A DNA stretch of 64,000 nt from Azolla caroliniana (lineage: Eukaryota; Polypodiophyta). This document shows positions 41,401 to 50,320 of this stretch, piece after piece. The notes under the pieces were generated by a model. That model worked only from the letters and a program-made list of their open reading frames with translations. It was not told where the DNA came from and did no database searches. Made by a program: the position numbers and the translations under genes. The stretch spans positions 27,695 to 91,694 of the forward strand of contig JBHGNT010000098.1 of assembly GCA_043228905.1 (NCBI GenBank). The letters run 5' to 3'. The first letter of the stretch is position 1; every line of letters starts with the position of its first letter.

Positions 41401-42560
41401 ATCAGGTTCAATCGAACCTCCGGAACGTGTCGGACATCCTTCAGCAGCATCTTGCATCCGGTTGATGTCATCAGCCACACGTCTCCTATGCCGGCAATCC
41501 GGCATGTACCTTCATTTCCCATCCGGACACAGCCGTGCTCACCGGCTGTGTAGGATGAGAAGTATTTCTTCTCCGGGGTCAGGTGGAACGACGCTCCGGA
41601 ATCGACCACCCAGGTCATCTCTTCACCGGCAATGTTCAGCTCCCTCTCTTCGGTAATGAGCATTATCTCTTCTTCACTTGCCGCGAGTGCCGTCGTTCCT
41701 TTCCGGTCCTGCCCTCGCCGATCCGGACCTCTCCGGTCCGTGGCTCCCCGGTATGCACCGTTTCTCTCCGGTGACTTCTTCGAATCGGTGCCGTCGGCTC
41801 CGTTGTCTTTTCGGTAATGCCGACAATTCTTCCGGAAGTGCCCCGGCTTCCCACAGTGGAAGCATGTGGGCCTTCCTCTTGACTGCGACCGGGTCCCCGA
41901 CTTCTCCCGTCTTTGCGGACTCCGGTTGCATTGTCTTCCCCGTTCCGATTCGGTAAGCAGCGCCTTCGAGTCGGAGGCCGGTTCTTTATCTCTCCGACGC
42001 GCTTCTTCGTTCAAAATACTTGTCTTTACCGTTTGTAGAGACAAGTTATCTTCGGTGCAGGAGGTGCTGAGGGTCACCACCAAGTTCTCCCAGCTTTCCG
42101 GCAATGTACACATCAGAATGATGGCTTGCATTGCATCCTCCAACGGGAACTTGATCGCCGCAAGCTGGTTCACGAATCCCATGAACGTGCTTACGTGTTC
42201 GACCATGCTCTCGCCGTCCCGGTACTTAAGATTCACTATCTTCCTCATCAGGGAGGTCCGGTTCAACGCATTCTTCCTCTCATACAGTCCGGACAGCTTC
42301 CGCCACATCTCATAGGCGTTCGTATCGTTCGCCACATGTTGCAGGACACTTACATCGACATATTGCCGGATCGTCGCTACGGCTTTCCGGTTCAGAAGCT
42401 TCCATTCCGACTCAAGTACTCCCTTCGGTATTTCCGACCTGTCAATCGGTTCGTACAGGTCCCGAACAATTAGAAGATCTTCCATCTTGATCTTCCAGTC
42501 GGCGTAGTTCTGCGCATTCAGCACCATCATGCCCGGAGGCCCACTACCGCCGCCTTCCAT
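38487..42560 (-). CDS. Copia-2 gag-pol polyprotein
   Basis: Single intact frame, 1357 codons from MEGGG at 42560 (open further into the LTR to 42767; I choose MEGGG because it is the first Met shared by all three copies after the primer site). Domains by residue: UBN2-type gag 1-200; zinc knuckle CX2CX4HX4C 233-246; aspartic protease VVDSGAS with Asp 320; pre-integrase H/C region 447-485; integrase D509, D571, E606; acidic linker 740-805; RT 870-1110 with YVDD at 1033-1036; RNase H 1200-1340 with FTDSD, TTEAEYM and CDSQSA. Domain order is Copia; overall similar to Tnt1-type elements. The stop TGA directly abuts the polypurine tract. All catalytic residues are present, so it could be functional. 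Confidence 0.93.
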   Translation of the reverse strand: MEGGGSGPPGMMVLNAQNYADWKIKMEDLLIVRDLYEPIDRSEIPKGVLESEWKLLNRKAVATIRQYVDVSVLQHVANDTNAYEMWRKLSGLYERKNALNRTSLMRKIVNLKYRDGESMVEHVSTFMGFVNQLAAIKFPLEDAMQAIILMCTLPESWENLVVTLSTSCTEDNLSLQTVKTSILNEEARRRDKEPASDSKALLTESERGRQCNRSPQRREKSGTRSQSRGRPTCFHCGKPGHFRKNCRHYRKDNGADGTDSKKSPERNGAYRGATDRRGPDRRGQDRKGTTALAASEEEIMLITEERELNIAGEEMTWVVDSGASFHLTPEKKYFSSYTAGEHGCVRMGNEGTCRIAGIGDVWLMTSTGCKMLLKDVRHVPEVRLNLISAGRLDDEGYTGSIRNGVMKFSKGSLIVARARKVNTLYLMNSRLCPEELNVAADTAGELWHKRLCHMSEKGMKRLAEDNLIPVKHVHLEKCTDCLAGKQNRTSFHSRPPTRRSAPLELVHTDVCQVETKSHGGAQYFVTFIDDHSRKLWTAPLKTKDQVLGVFKELHARVERESGKKLKAIRADNGGEYRGQFQQYCRSKGIRLEFTVPKTPELNGLAERMNRTIMERVRSMLAHAKLPKGFWAEAMSTATYVINRSPSVPLDGDTPQKVWTGKEVSYRHLKVFGCLAYVHVAKDRRGKLDPKTRPCIFLGYGDDEFGYRVWDPVDKKIFRSRDIIFMEDKTLADWESEKKMKSSKSTGEDQLYEEQSRPARDRLALEDSAEDGEETEPAEEDEIDTGTGPDPEMDSDEEETEEPVTEAPERRYPLRERRAPRRFPEPEHVLLTDEGEPESFEEAKHDTQSRRWLSAMQDEMDSLHENHTYELVELPKGKRALRNKWVFKLKPGDAGNPPRYKARIVVKGFQQKKGVDFDEIFAPVVKMTSIRTVLSIAASMDLEVEQMDVKTAFLHGDLEEEIYMQQPEGFEKKGKEHLVCRLKKSLYGLKQAPRQWYRKFDSFMTDEGYHKTQSDHCVFVKKLEGGDSLILLLYVDDMLIVGRDQVKIRMLKKALHRTFSMKDLGPARQILGMHIIRDRKKKQLWLSQEKYVTKVLQRFNMSEARPVGSTLPTNCKLSGKQSPKTKAEKEDMMKVPYASAVGSLMYAMVCTRPDIGYAVGVVSRYMSNPGKEHWNAVKWILRYLKGTANVCLRFGSGKPELDGFTDSDMSADADTSRSTSGYVMTYAGGAVSWQSRLQKTVALSTTEAEYMAAVEAGKEIIWMKDFIRELGIQQEEYRLYCDSQSAIHLAKNAAYHSRTKHIQRRYHWIRERIEDQEFVLTKIHTDENGSDMLTKVLTPDKLEACRKRVGLERHPMPK

Positions 42561-42591
42561 TTTCTGTGTTGCCGTTGCTCTGATACCAGTT

Positions 42592-43274
42592 TGTAGAGAG
42601 TAGACCCTTCTATTCACCTTCTCCACTCGGCCACAACCGAGTAAGCGCGAATCAATGGAACAGAAAATAGGAACCACACGGAGAAACAAAAACGCGAGTA
42701 CACAGGGATTAACGTGGAAAACCCTAGATGGGAAAAACCACGGGAGTACAAGACTCCAAACCAACACTGTACAGAGAAATATACAATGGCGAGCTGCAAG
42801 GCAACGACCTTGAGCTCGCTGTCCTCGCCACAGGCGGCGGTATTACACAGAGGCAACGACCTCTTCGTCTTTCTCTCTCTCTCTCTCTCGGCTGCACTCT
42901 TCACTCTCTCTCAGTGAGAACAAAAAATGAGCAACAACTTACAGCAGCAATAAACAGTTTGCCCTAAGTCATATTTATACACATATGACTTTTGGGCTAT
43001 TTACAAATATAGCCTCAAGGGCCCTTGGCAAACATATTCACAAATATGTCCCCGCATCCGGATCTCTCTCCGGGTACACTCATCATCCGGCTCCGTAGCC
43101 GGGGTCTTCATCATCCGGCTCCGTAGCCGGGTCTTCGTCATCCGGCTCCGTAACCGGGGTCTCTTCATCCGGCTTCATGCCGGGTACTATTCATCATCCG
43201 GTTCCGTAATCGCAACCGGGCTTGCCGTCATTCATCTCCGGACATCCCATCCGGAGGGACCGTAAATCCCAACA
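42592..43274 (-). repeat. Copia-2 5' LTR
   Basis: Pairs with 37793-38476; the differences noticed are one missing T near 42754 and single-base changes near 42923, 42991 and 43218. Drives minus-strand transcription; TATAAATA lies near 42978. Confidence 0.9.
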
Positions 43275-43279
43275 GTGTC

Positions 43280-43673
43280 ATGGTCACTGACTCGAGGAAG
43301 GTCGGTGATAATGTCCATGGAGAGAGAAGCCCAAGGTCGACTAGGGATTGGAAGTGGGTGTAGAAGGCCGTATGGACGATGATGAGCCGCTTTGGAGCGA
43401 GCACAGACATCACAAGTTTTGATAAATTCTTTGACCAATTTCTAATGTTGAGGCCACCAAAACCCCCGAGAAAGCAATGCCAATGTTTTGGCGACCCCAA
43501 AGTGTCCGACAAGAGGATCATCATGGAAAGTTTGTAGAACTTAGAGGCAACATGGGCCAACTGGTACGTAAAGGAGGTGATTACGATAGAGTAGCCCATC
43601 CTGAGTTGTAAAGTGTTACCGACTAGGAACACGGTCTACGTCCAGTCCTTCGACCTAGACCTCCAAGTGACTG
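43280..43673 (-). pseudogene. Chromo-3 integrase zinc region (5' piece)
   Basis: Minus strand: GHFGVAKTLALL-like lead-in, FWWPQH, then KEFIKTCDVCARSKAAHHRPYGLL with the CX2C half of the HHCC zinc finger, and SMDIITDLP with the first catalytic Asp. Joins the piece at 37787 once Copia-2 is removed. Frame is broken at about 43440 and upstream. Confidence 0.75.
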
Positions 43674-44062
43674 TGTGACAACGAATGGTAGCATCTATGC
43701 GTAATACTTAGTGGGATATTCCCCGTAACGTAGCAACGTATAAGGGAGATGGCTACAACTGAGCTCCTTTGAAAGTGGGCTAGCGCACACACCGTTACTT
43801 ACTCCTACGCTCTCAAGTATTACAGACACACAATAGATTAGCCGTAGCTACACACAGATATTAGAGAAGATAGAACTCTATCACGATATGCCTCTTACAT
43901 TCAAAATTACACGCTACCTCTATTAGAGGTTTTTTGCCCTTTATATACACAGGGTCTTTTAGCCGTTCACGCTTCTCGCGTGAACTGTTACATGCGTTAC
44001 AAAATTATTCTATTCCATATTACTACGCTCTTGACCATCGGTTACTATTCCGGCGGACAACA
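43674..44062 (-). repeat. TRG-2 3' LTR
   Basis: Plus-strand start TGTGACAACG and end GGACAACA. TATATAA on the minus strand near 43941-43947 gives a TATA box. The outer boundary is approximate because no partner LTR is present. Confidence 0.5.
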
Positions 44063-44109
44063 CCTGGCACGCCTATGGGACAGTGCCATGGCACATCGGA
44101 CCCATCCCT

Positions 44110-46773
44110 TCAATCTTCCTCCAAAATGGCCCTGATGTTTGGTTCTGCTACGGTGTCCGCGTCCGGGGACGATAGAGGGCCTATAGGCGCGTCGTTGTGT
44201 GGTTCCCCTGCCTGGTCTGGAGAGCTTCTCCTGGTTTTGCGGTCATCCTGTGTGGGTGGGCCGAGTTCTGTGGGCTCTTCTTGGGCGAGGGGGTTTGGTT
44301 CAACCGTCCGTGGGTTTGCGGTAGGTCGTGGTTCTGGTTCATCCGTTAATTCCCCCGTGATGTCGGCCACTGTTGTGCGCTCTAGGGAGTGGGTTTGCGG
44401 TTCGTCTTGGTCTGGGACATTCTCCTTGTGGTCGGCCGTAAGCGTCTTCTCCAGTGGCTGGGGTTCCACTTGGGCGGTGGTGTCGCTGTTTGGTATTGCG
44501 GGGGACTCCGCTCGTCGTTCCGCGTTGTTCACCGTAGTGGTAATTTCTGGTGACCTGGCTTGAGGTTCCTCTTGTTCAGCAATATCCTGACTTGGTGTCG
44601 CGATGGATTCCTCGTTTGTTCACGTGCTGCCGGCTTGCGTGATCTGGTGAAACAGATCCTCCCGACTTTCGCTAAAATCTTCTAGAAGTTGCGCGAGTTC
44701 CTCAGAGTGTTGGTTCGCTAGCACGCGATAATCCCGTGCTAGGTCCTCGCGTACCACCGCAATGCTTTCCTCATTGAGCTTGTAGAACCCGCGACCGCTT
44801 TTCCTTCGGTTCTCCCAGTCCGCCCGGTATGTATGCAACTCTGTTGCCTACTGCCCTCCAGCCTTTATCGAGCGCCGCTTTTAATTGCGTCGTAAACCTC
44901 TCCCGATTGATTTGAAGAAGTATGCGCACGTTGTCGGTTATTGCTTGACAACGGTTGCGTGCTTCTTCTACGGTCCTTCTGAGGTTGTCAATTTCCTGTT
45001 TATTAACTGCCGTTGCTTCCTCAAAAGTGCTCCTCATTCCTACCCATAGCTGAGATTCCTTCGCATGTAATTCCTCCAGCCTGCCCATTTCATTGTTTAG
45101 ACAGATTTCGAGTTGATGTCTTCTCTCCTGTTCGCCCACCAATTGCTCGTCGAACCATACTTTCTTTTTCTCTAATAGGGCTCGGAGTCCCGCGATTGCC
45201 GCTTCCGATTTTTTCGCTTCTTCCCGTAATTGGGTGTTTTCTTCTTTCGTACGGGTGTGCTCTACTGTCTCCACTACGAGTTTCTCTTTAAGGGTCCTTA
45301 CTACCTTTCGGCCGTTGGCTTGGATGTCCCTTTCCCTATTTGAGGACTAGTGAAGTTCAGCGCGGAGGCGGTCAATTTCTGATTCCGTTAGTTGTACGAC
45401 CCTTTTTGCTTTTGAGGCAATGGCGGTCTGAGCCTCAATCTCTTCCCTCAGGGTTTCGACGGCGTTGTTTGGTGGTGGAGTTGCCTGTTGCACCGTTTTC
45501 ATGTTATTTTCCAGCTCCGCGATGCGTTCGTTAGCTTTTTGCAGCTTGGCTTGGGTCAATTTAACCTTCTTCCACACATTCTTATTTTTAATGGCCATCT
45601 CCTTGGCGCCCATGTTGACCTTGGCCAGTTCCCTATGAACTTCAACTAGGGCTGCGTTTAATGGGGGTAGTTCCATCCCCATTCGGCGTATACCGGTGTT
45701 CCTCTATCTGCCTACTCTGGCTAACTGGTCCTCATCGTCACTTTCCGTCGTTTGTGTTAATGCATGCTCGATCATTTGGCACTCCGCGTGCTCCTCAACC
45801 ATTTGTTGTGAGACTTTTATTTGTTACGTTGCCAAGAATTCCATGAGCTCAAAAGAGGTTCTGAACTGTAATAGTGCGCCGAATTCATGGGCACGTGTCT
45901 GGGATGTCTGGATACACCAGGCCTTGCTTTCCGCCGTCAATACGGCCTTCCCTCGCTGAGACTAGGCCTTAATGATCGGCTATGGTTCCCGGATTATTTT
46001 GAAGGTGGTGTTGGGCTCCGTAGCTGCGCAACTGTCACCTACGGTCGTTGTCTCCGAAGCCGTGAGTGCGTCTTTCACTAATCCTCGCCCATCTTTCTTG
46101 TCCAGCCTCCGCGTTTTCGGCCTGGGGCTTCCCTGTCGTGGTTCGGCATCTGGCTCTGGTGCCACTTCCTCGGTGCCTGCCGCCTACTCTTCCTGCATTG
46201 TTCGCGTGTTCAGCTGGGCGGGTTGAGGTTCATCTTCCCACTCTGTGGTGGCTAACTTTCCTAACCTTCGCTTCGCTAATCGTGGAGGCGGTGTGGGCTT
46301 GCTGGGCCGCGGTGCCGGCAGCCCTCGGGGTGGGAATAGTACCGTAAGGTACTGTTGTATGATAGTCCTGAGCTTTTCGCCTCCTTGATACACATGCAGA
46401 CCTTCTCTTAATGCACCCAATTGACCGTACGCCTTTCAAAGGTATCAATAATGATACCTACCTTCTGCTTCGGCATCCCGTATGCGTTTACATGAACGCA
46501 GCCGACCTCTAATAGGAACATGGCAACTTCGCGGAAAAAGGGATCTGGGATCTCCTTCATTCTATATGCCTTGGCGGAGGACGAATATGGACTGAAATAT
46601 CTCTGCAACCACTCCGCAGGAGGGATTTCGAAATGCCTTTCACCTAGTGATGACAGGTCCAACTTTTTTCGAATGGATGAGTTGGTGATCGTGTCGATGT
46701 TGAGCTTTCTGGCGATTTCCAATGCATCCGGTGTCGCGTTGTTACGCACGTGCGTGGAGAAAGGCGGGACCAC
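44110..46773 (-). pseudogene. TRG-2 gag-like coding region, fragmented
   Basis: Minus-strand pieces in order: 46773-46408 (121 codons with LSSLGERHFEIPPAEWLQRY, EVAMFLLEVG and KVGIIIDTF, a domain I cannot name but which looks like a gag N-terminal region), 46420-45980 in another frame (Pro/Arg-rich), 45682-45347 and 45274-44620 (coiled coil with many Glu, Arg and Gln heptads), and 44532-44110 (Pro/Glu-rich tail). Homology to TRG-1 is visible only in the coiled-coil half, so the N-terminal halves differ: a modular swap. Frameshifts and stops separate the pieces. Confidence 0.6.
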
Positions 46774-46861
46774 GGGGGTCTTGGACTAGAGAGTGATGGA
46801 GCGTAGGAAGTCGTGCTTCACTGTTTCTGGGGCATCCCAGAAACACACCGGAAGCAACCGA

Positions 46862-46903
<42 letters not shown>

Positions 46904-47822
46904 TGCTTAACACCGGCTCACGCACACACACACACACGCACACGCACACGCACACGCCCGCACGCACAGCCCAACCCGACTCACGCCTTATGTACAGAAA
47001 ACGCAGGAGAGGGTAAGCACCCGACGCCAACAACGACGCGAATATACACAGACAAACGTATACGTATATATATATATATTTAGAAGAAGAGTACATTCCC
47101 GGCTTCGAGCCGGACTGAGGTAGGTTACAGTAGTCGTCTGCTGCCAAGCCGCCGTTGGGGAGCTCTCAGCTCGTCGCGCCAAGCGGGGTCTTGCACAGGA
47201 GGCCGAACCAAAGCAAACCCTAAGCAAACACACAGAAGGAGAAGAAGAAGAACCTAACTCTAAACCTAATGGTATACCCTCTAATGCAAAATGGGCATAG
47301 TACCGTAAGGTACTGTTGTATGATAGGCCTGAGCTTCTCGCCTCCTTAATACGCATGCAGACCTTCTCTTAACGCCCCCAATCGACCGTACGCCCTTCAA
47401 AGGTATCAATAATGATACCTACCTTCTGCTTCGGCATCCCGTATGCGTTTACATGAATGCAGCTGACCTCTAATAGGAACATGGCAACTTCGCGGAAAAA
47501 GGGATCTGGGATCTCCTTCGTTCTATATGCCTTGGCGGATGACGAATATGGACCAAAATATCTCTGCAACGACTCTGCAGGAGGGATTTCGAAATGCCTT
47601 TCACCTAGTGAGGATAGGTCCAACTTTTTCCGAATGGATGAGTTGGTGACCATGTCGATGTTGAGCTTTCTGGCGATTTCCAATGCATCCGGTGTCGCGT
47701 TGTTACGCGCATGCGTGGAGAAAGGCGGGACCACGGGGGTCTTGGACTAGAGAGTGATGGAGCGTAGGAAGTCGTGCTTCACTGTTTCTGGGGCATCCCA
47801 GAAACACACCGGAAGCAACCGA

Positions 47823-47866
<44 letters not shown>

Positions 47867-48325
47867 TGCTTAACACCGGCTCACGCACACACACACACAC
47901 ATGCACACAGACGCGCACACACGCACGCACAGCCCAACCCAACTCACGCACACACACACACACACATGCACACAGACGCGCACACACGCACGCACAGCCC
48001 AACCCAACTCACGCCTTATGTACAGAAAACGCAGGAGAGGGTAAGCACCCGACGCCAACAACGACGCGAATATACACAGACAAACGTATACGTATATATA
48101 TATATATTTAGAAGAAGAGTACATTCCCGGCTTCGAGACGGACTGAGGTAGGTTACAGTAGTTGTCTGCTGCCAAGCCGCCGTCGGGGAGCTCTCAGCTC
48201 GTCGCGCCGAGCGGGGTCTTGCACAGGAGGCCGAACCAAAGCAAACCCTAAGCAAACACACAGAAGGAGAAGAAGAAGAACCTAACTCTAAACCTAACGG
48301 TATACCCTCTAATGCAAAATGGGCA
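46336..48325. repeat. Tandem duplication of about 1 kb (two copies)
   Basis: Copy A 46336-47296 (961 bp) and copy B 47297-48325, both starting ATAGTACCGTAAGG and ending AATGCAAAATGGGC. Each contains the gag N-terminal frame, a 9-bp hairpin (46823-46844 and 47784-47805), a GA run (about 46864-46902 and 47823-47864), a CA run and a stretch with TATATATATA. Copy B is longer mainly because a 64-bp CA-rich segment is itself doubled (about 47883-47946 and 47947-48010). Confidence 0.85.
47369..47734 (-). pseudogene. Second copy of the gag N-terminal domain
   Basis: 121 codons, about 93 percent identical by eye to 46408-46773 (LSSLGERHFEIPPAESLQRY, EVAMFLLEVSC). Open, but ends where copy A begins, so it lacks any downstream gag or pol. 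A product of the tandem duplication rather than a separate gene. Confidence 0.6.
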
Positions 48326-48642
48326 ACCCCTACACAAAGGGCGTTCCCTTCCTTTTATAGAACAAGGAGAGGGATGCGTTACAATGTGGGACAAATCCCA
48401 ACTTTCATGGGATCGTCTGTCCGGACTTGACTACTCTTCGGCGCCATAAAGGCGCCCTCGATATTCACACTAAATGTACATGGGTGCGTACACACGCTGC
48501 ACCCCGCCGATGTAGCCAATATTTCCCGGTTTCCGCCTCTGGCCGAAATTCTTCATGACATCCGCCCCCACCTAACTGCATGTCCATCGGTACGTGCCAA
48601 ATCTGGTTAAAGGGTGAGAGATTTCGGCCGGTGAGAAACTGG
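48326..48642 (-). repeat. LTR end and polypurine tract of minus-strand Gypsy-M
   Basis: On the minus strand, 48642-48560 ends in GTTAGGTGGGGGCGGA (polypurine tract), followed from about 48559 by TGTCATGAAGAA, an LTR start. A TATA box TATAAAA on the minus strand lies at 48359-48353. Both tract and LTR start match those of Gypsy-F, so this is the 3' end of a close relative in the opposite orientation. The LTR's other end runs into the duplicated block and cannot be placed. Confidence 0.65.
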
Positions 48643-49278
48643 TGTCGTGAAGAAAACCGTCCACAAGCGGAATCGGTGCACCGGAGCATAGGAACCGGCT
48701 CTTCATGCACGTACGCCTTGTGTTGTACATAGGAGAGAATTACGGACATGGGAGATCCTAGGTAGGTAGATTCGGTAGGTAGGAAGTTAATAGGAAACGG
48801 CCCCCTTCTTGCCTAGAGAAGGAGGGAGACGAGGAGGAGGAAGGGATCGCGAAGTAAGAGAGGACGAAGTGTTGTCGGATTGTGGGATGAAGGCTTCTCT
48901 CTCTTTCAAACTCCATAGCTTCTTTCTGCGCAGGTTTCGGGAGGCTCGCGCTGCTCTGAGGAATGCCCGAGTGCTTCCGGCAGCACCTCCAACCTACTCG
49001 TTTCTTTCTGTGCGTTTACGAACAGGCATCGGCATCTGTTCGCCGGCCTGTTCGGTTGTAACGGACTTCGTGTTCTTGTTGTTTGTCTTTGTTAATACAT
49101 ACATACTTTCGTGTCTATCTGTGTCGCTGTCCCACTCGCGTCTTTGTGTCAAAGGGCCGTGTCCCTGTGAATCTACGCTCGCACGTAGTGGGTTCCCTTC
49201 TCCTTTCTCTCTTGCTCTTCGGTACAAGACCCCCAGGGTCCCGCCTCATTCCACGCATCCGCGAGGAATACCTCGACA
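48643..49278 (+). repeat. Gypsy-F 5' LTR
   Basis: Pairs with 54978-55613 at an offset of 6335 with equal length and no indels noticed. An open frame runs through it into gag from 48809, but this is fortuitous or leader sequence. Confidence 0.9.
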
Positions 49279-49321
49279 TCTTGGTGAACCCGACGTGAAA
49301 GAGGCGGCAGAAGAGCAGAAG

Positions 49322-50320
49322 ATGAAGGGGTCGGATCTTGCGAAGGCCATGGCTTCGGCAGTGGATTGGATATTGAGCGCACGCGAGGGCTCCGGCGCCC
49401 TCGACAGAACCATTGAGGCGGTCGTCGGTACGATCGGCCGGTTCAGCGGAAAGGATGCCACGAAGTATTTGGCGTCCTACGGGGCAGAAATGTTGATGCG
49501 GGACATTCCGGAAGAGAGGCGTCTTGGCGGGTTCCCTCGAGTGGCGATGCCGAGCATCCATGCGGAGGTGCTCGAGGTACGGGCGGAGAGTCGTACCTGG
49601 GAGGAGTTCGAAGGTCGACTCCTAGAAAAATACGGGCTGGGCGACACGCTCCGGCTTTCGAAATGGCACTTCATGGAGTGGGTGGAGTCCCCCGACAAGG
49701 GAAGAAACGCGTCAGCACTCCTCGGGGAGTTCGAAGAACGCTTTGCGCGCCTTTCGGCGCTTGACCGAACCGTTCTGGATACGAGCCGGGTCCTACTATT
49801 CGTCAAGTCGGTGGACGAGCAGGACCGGGATCAAGTCGGCTCCTTGCTGGAAACCGAAGACGGGCTGACGACCGACTGGGTTGCGGTTAAGAGAGTCTGT
49901 GGCCGTTTCGACAAACGGCGAGAATGGGCTGACAACGGGGCGGCTGGTGCGGGCTCTGTCACAGCAAGGAGGCTTGAACCGGCACCGCAAGGGCGAAGGG
50001 AAGAAACCCGGGAATGGCTAGAAACCGGTCCGGCTTCGACCGGCATGGTCAGTGGCTCGTCCGGAGGAGCAGCATTGGAGGAGTTGACGCGGGCGATAAA
50101 GGATCTCCAGATCGCCCAAACTCGAAGGGAAGGCAGCGAACCGGCTCTTGACCGACGACCGGTAGCAGGGAACAGGTGCATGTGGTGCGACGAGGTTGGC
50201 CACATCGGGAAGGACTGCGGCGATTTCGCAGAAGCGTTGAGGAACCGGGTGGTATACCTATGGGAAGGCCGGGTGCACGTCGGCGACACCAGAAGGGCAC
50301 TGAACCGAAACGACGGGTGA
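49322..50320 (+). CDS. Gypsy-F gag
   Basis: 332 codons from ATG 49322, 43 nt after the 5' LTR. Start chosen as the first Met after the primer site; the frame is open upstream into the LTR. Helical gag core (residues about 35-200, with RTWEEFEGRLLEKYG and ALLGEFEERFARL) and a CX2CX4HX4C zinc knuckle CMWCDEVGHIGKDC near residue 287. Ends in TGA at 50318-50320, after which the same frame stays open, so pol could be made by stop readthrough or the TGA may be a later mutation. GC-rich with many CGG and GGA codons, unlike the neighbouring Copia genes. Confidence 0.75.
   Translation: MKGSDLAKAMASAVDWILSAREGSGALDRTIEAVVGTIGRFSGKDATKYLASYGAEMLMRDIPEERRLGGFPRVAMPSIHAEVLEVRAESRTWEEFEGRLLEKYGLGDTLRLSKWHFMEWVESPDKGRNASALLGEFEERFARLSALDRTVLDTSRVLLFVKSVDEQDRDQVGSLLETEDGLTTDWVAVKRVCGRFDKRREWADNGAAGAGSVTARRLEPAPQGRREETREWLETGPASTGMVSGSSGGAALEELTRAIKDLQIAQTRREGSEPALDRRPVAGNRCMWCDEVGHIGKDCGDFAEALRNRVVYLWEGRVHVGDTRRALNRNDG

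Larger units (their letters stand above)
37793..43274 (-). mobile_element. Copia-2: full-length Copia element with intact polyprotein
   Basis: 5482 bp with LTRs 37793-38476 and 42592-43274 (684 and 683 bp, very few differences by eye), perfect target duplication GTGTC (37788-37792 and 43275-43279), tRNA-Met-type primer site 42577-42588 and a polypurine tract at 38477-38493. Same family as Copia-1 and Copia-3 in coding sequence, but its LTR outer end differs (TGTAGAGAGTAGACC instead of TGTTGAACACGG). Inserted in Chromo-3 integrase. Confidence 0.95.
36396..43673 (-). mobile_element. Chromo-3: minus-strand chromovirus fragment split by Copia-2
   Basis: Contains the 3' LTR (about 36396-36796), a polypurine tract (AGAGGGAGGATAAT on the minus strand, about 36797-36811), chromodomain and integrase to 37792, then after Copia-2 the integrase zinc region up to about 43673, where TRG-2 begins. 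Everything 5' of integrase is missing. A third, more diverged member of the Chromo-1 type. Confidence 0.75.
43674..46773 (-). mobile_element. TRG-2: second gag-only element, incomplete
   Basis: A left LTR (about 43674-44062) followed on the minus strand by a gag-like reading region ending in a coiled coil and acidic tail. The 20-25 bases next to the LTR match those of TRG-1 (ATGGCACNCC..TGGGACAGT pattern), and the protein segment with RADWENRRKSG matches RADVENRRKEG of TRG-1. No matching LTR was found on the right, where the element passes into the duplicated block at 46336-48325. Confidence 0.6.

Noticed and set aside
46793-47083. Frames reading RERERE and HTHTHT
   Set aside because: Translation of GA and CA microsatellites; no coding signal.
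48809-49321. Gag start upstream at 48809 inside the LTR
   Set aside because: The same frame is present in the 3' LTR, where it leads nowhere; Cys/Leu/Arg composition looks non-coding. ATG 49322 after the primer site is preferred.
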